This document shows positions 63,893 through 64,000 of a DNA stretch of 64,000 nt, piece after piece. Location of the stretch: IMG/VR virus record IMGVR_UViG_3300012931_000759, positions 248,001 through 312,000 of that record; one strand, given 5' to 3'. Positions within the stretch are counted from its first letter, which is position 1. Every line of letters begins with the position of its first letter. The translations under genes were made by a program, and so were the position numbers. This DNA is from a virus. The notes under the pieces are model-generated. The model made no database searches. It saw only the letters and a list, made by a program, of their open reading frames with translations, and was not told the DNA's origin.

Positions 63893-64000
63893 GGGACAGT
63901 CGCATCGTTGACTTGGAGCAGCTGGCGCGCAAGAACGGGCTCGATTTTTTCCCGGTGGTATTCGAGGTCGTAAGCGAGAATACGATGAACAACGTGTGCG
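63889..64000 (+). CDS. spoVR: SpoVR-family protein, N-terminal fragment (continues beyond window)
   Basis: 37 codons remain before the edge. The start MRDSRIVDLEQLARKNGLDF then FPVVFEVVSENTMNNVC matches the N-terminus of SpoVR/YcgB, whose members open with a helix and GLDFYPxxFEVV. The ATG overlaps the yhbH stop. The gene order kinase, YhbH, SpoVR supports the call; the main part of the protein has to be read outside the window. Confidence 0.8.
   Translation, partial: MRDSRIVDLEQLARKNGLDFFPVVFEVVSENTMNNVC

Overview
The window reads as part of the genome of a large contractile-tailed bacteriophage (jumbo-myovirus type). Nearly all convincing genes lie on the + strand, tightly packed, many joined by ATGA, TAATG or TGATG stop-start overlaps. 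Ribosome-binding sites of AGGAG type and at least one clear sigma-70-like promoter point to a bacterial host. The host itself cannot be named from the sequence.

Region 1 (1-28388) is a tail and baseplate module: the end of a tape-measure-like protein, a tail protein, a hub-like giant, a spike with an OB/beta-helix plan, a gp25-like wedge protein, a baseplate-J-like protein, a 2302-residue protein with two LamG-like domains, a 942-residue protein with a dockerin-type calcium-binding pair, and a PKD/Ig-like protein. One HNH endonuclease gene sits seamlessly between two tail genes.

Region 2 (28405-52343) is an unusually long glycan cassette of about 24 kb. It encodes three paralogous GT8-like transferases, a double GT4 enzyme, a 1149-residue multidomain transferase, several GT2-like enzymes, an exostosin-like enzyme and three methyltransferases. 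It also carries two nucleotide-sugar routes: RmlA, RmlB, FdtA-like and FdtB-like for a dTDP-3-amino-3,6-dideoxyhexose, and Gmd plus Fcl for GDP-L-fucose. I saw no flippase or polymerase, so a cytoplasmic acceptor such as a virion protein is the simplest inference. Two GIY-YIG and one HNH gene are inserted. The 29338-30203 gap holds a candidate ribbon-helix-helix regulator, palindromes, a possible promoter and a run of hairpins leading into the cassette.

Region 3 (52396-58911) carries a tubulin/FtsZ-family protein, an SF2 helicase, a zinc-ribbon protein, an LSm-like protein, a DnaC-like loader, a DnaB-like helicase and an FmdB-like zinc ribbon. It looks like a replication and phage-organisation module.

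Region 4 (58908-64000) has its own strong promoter and encodes PrkA (interrupted by an intact 384-residue intein), an HNH endonuclease, YhbH/YeaH (DUF444) and the start of SpoVR. This is the stress/sporulation PrkA-YhbH-SpoVR triad of bacteria carried on a phage, and together with the glycan cassette it is the most striking content of the window.
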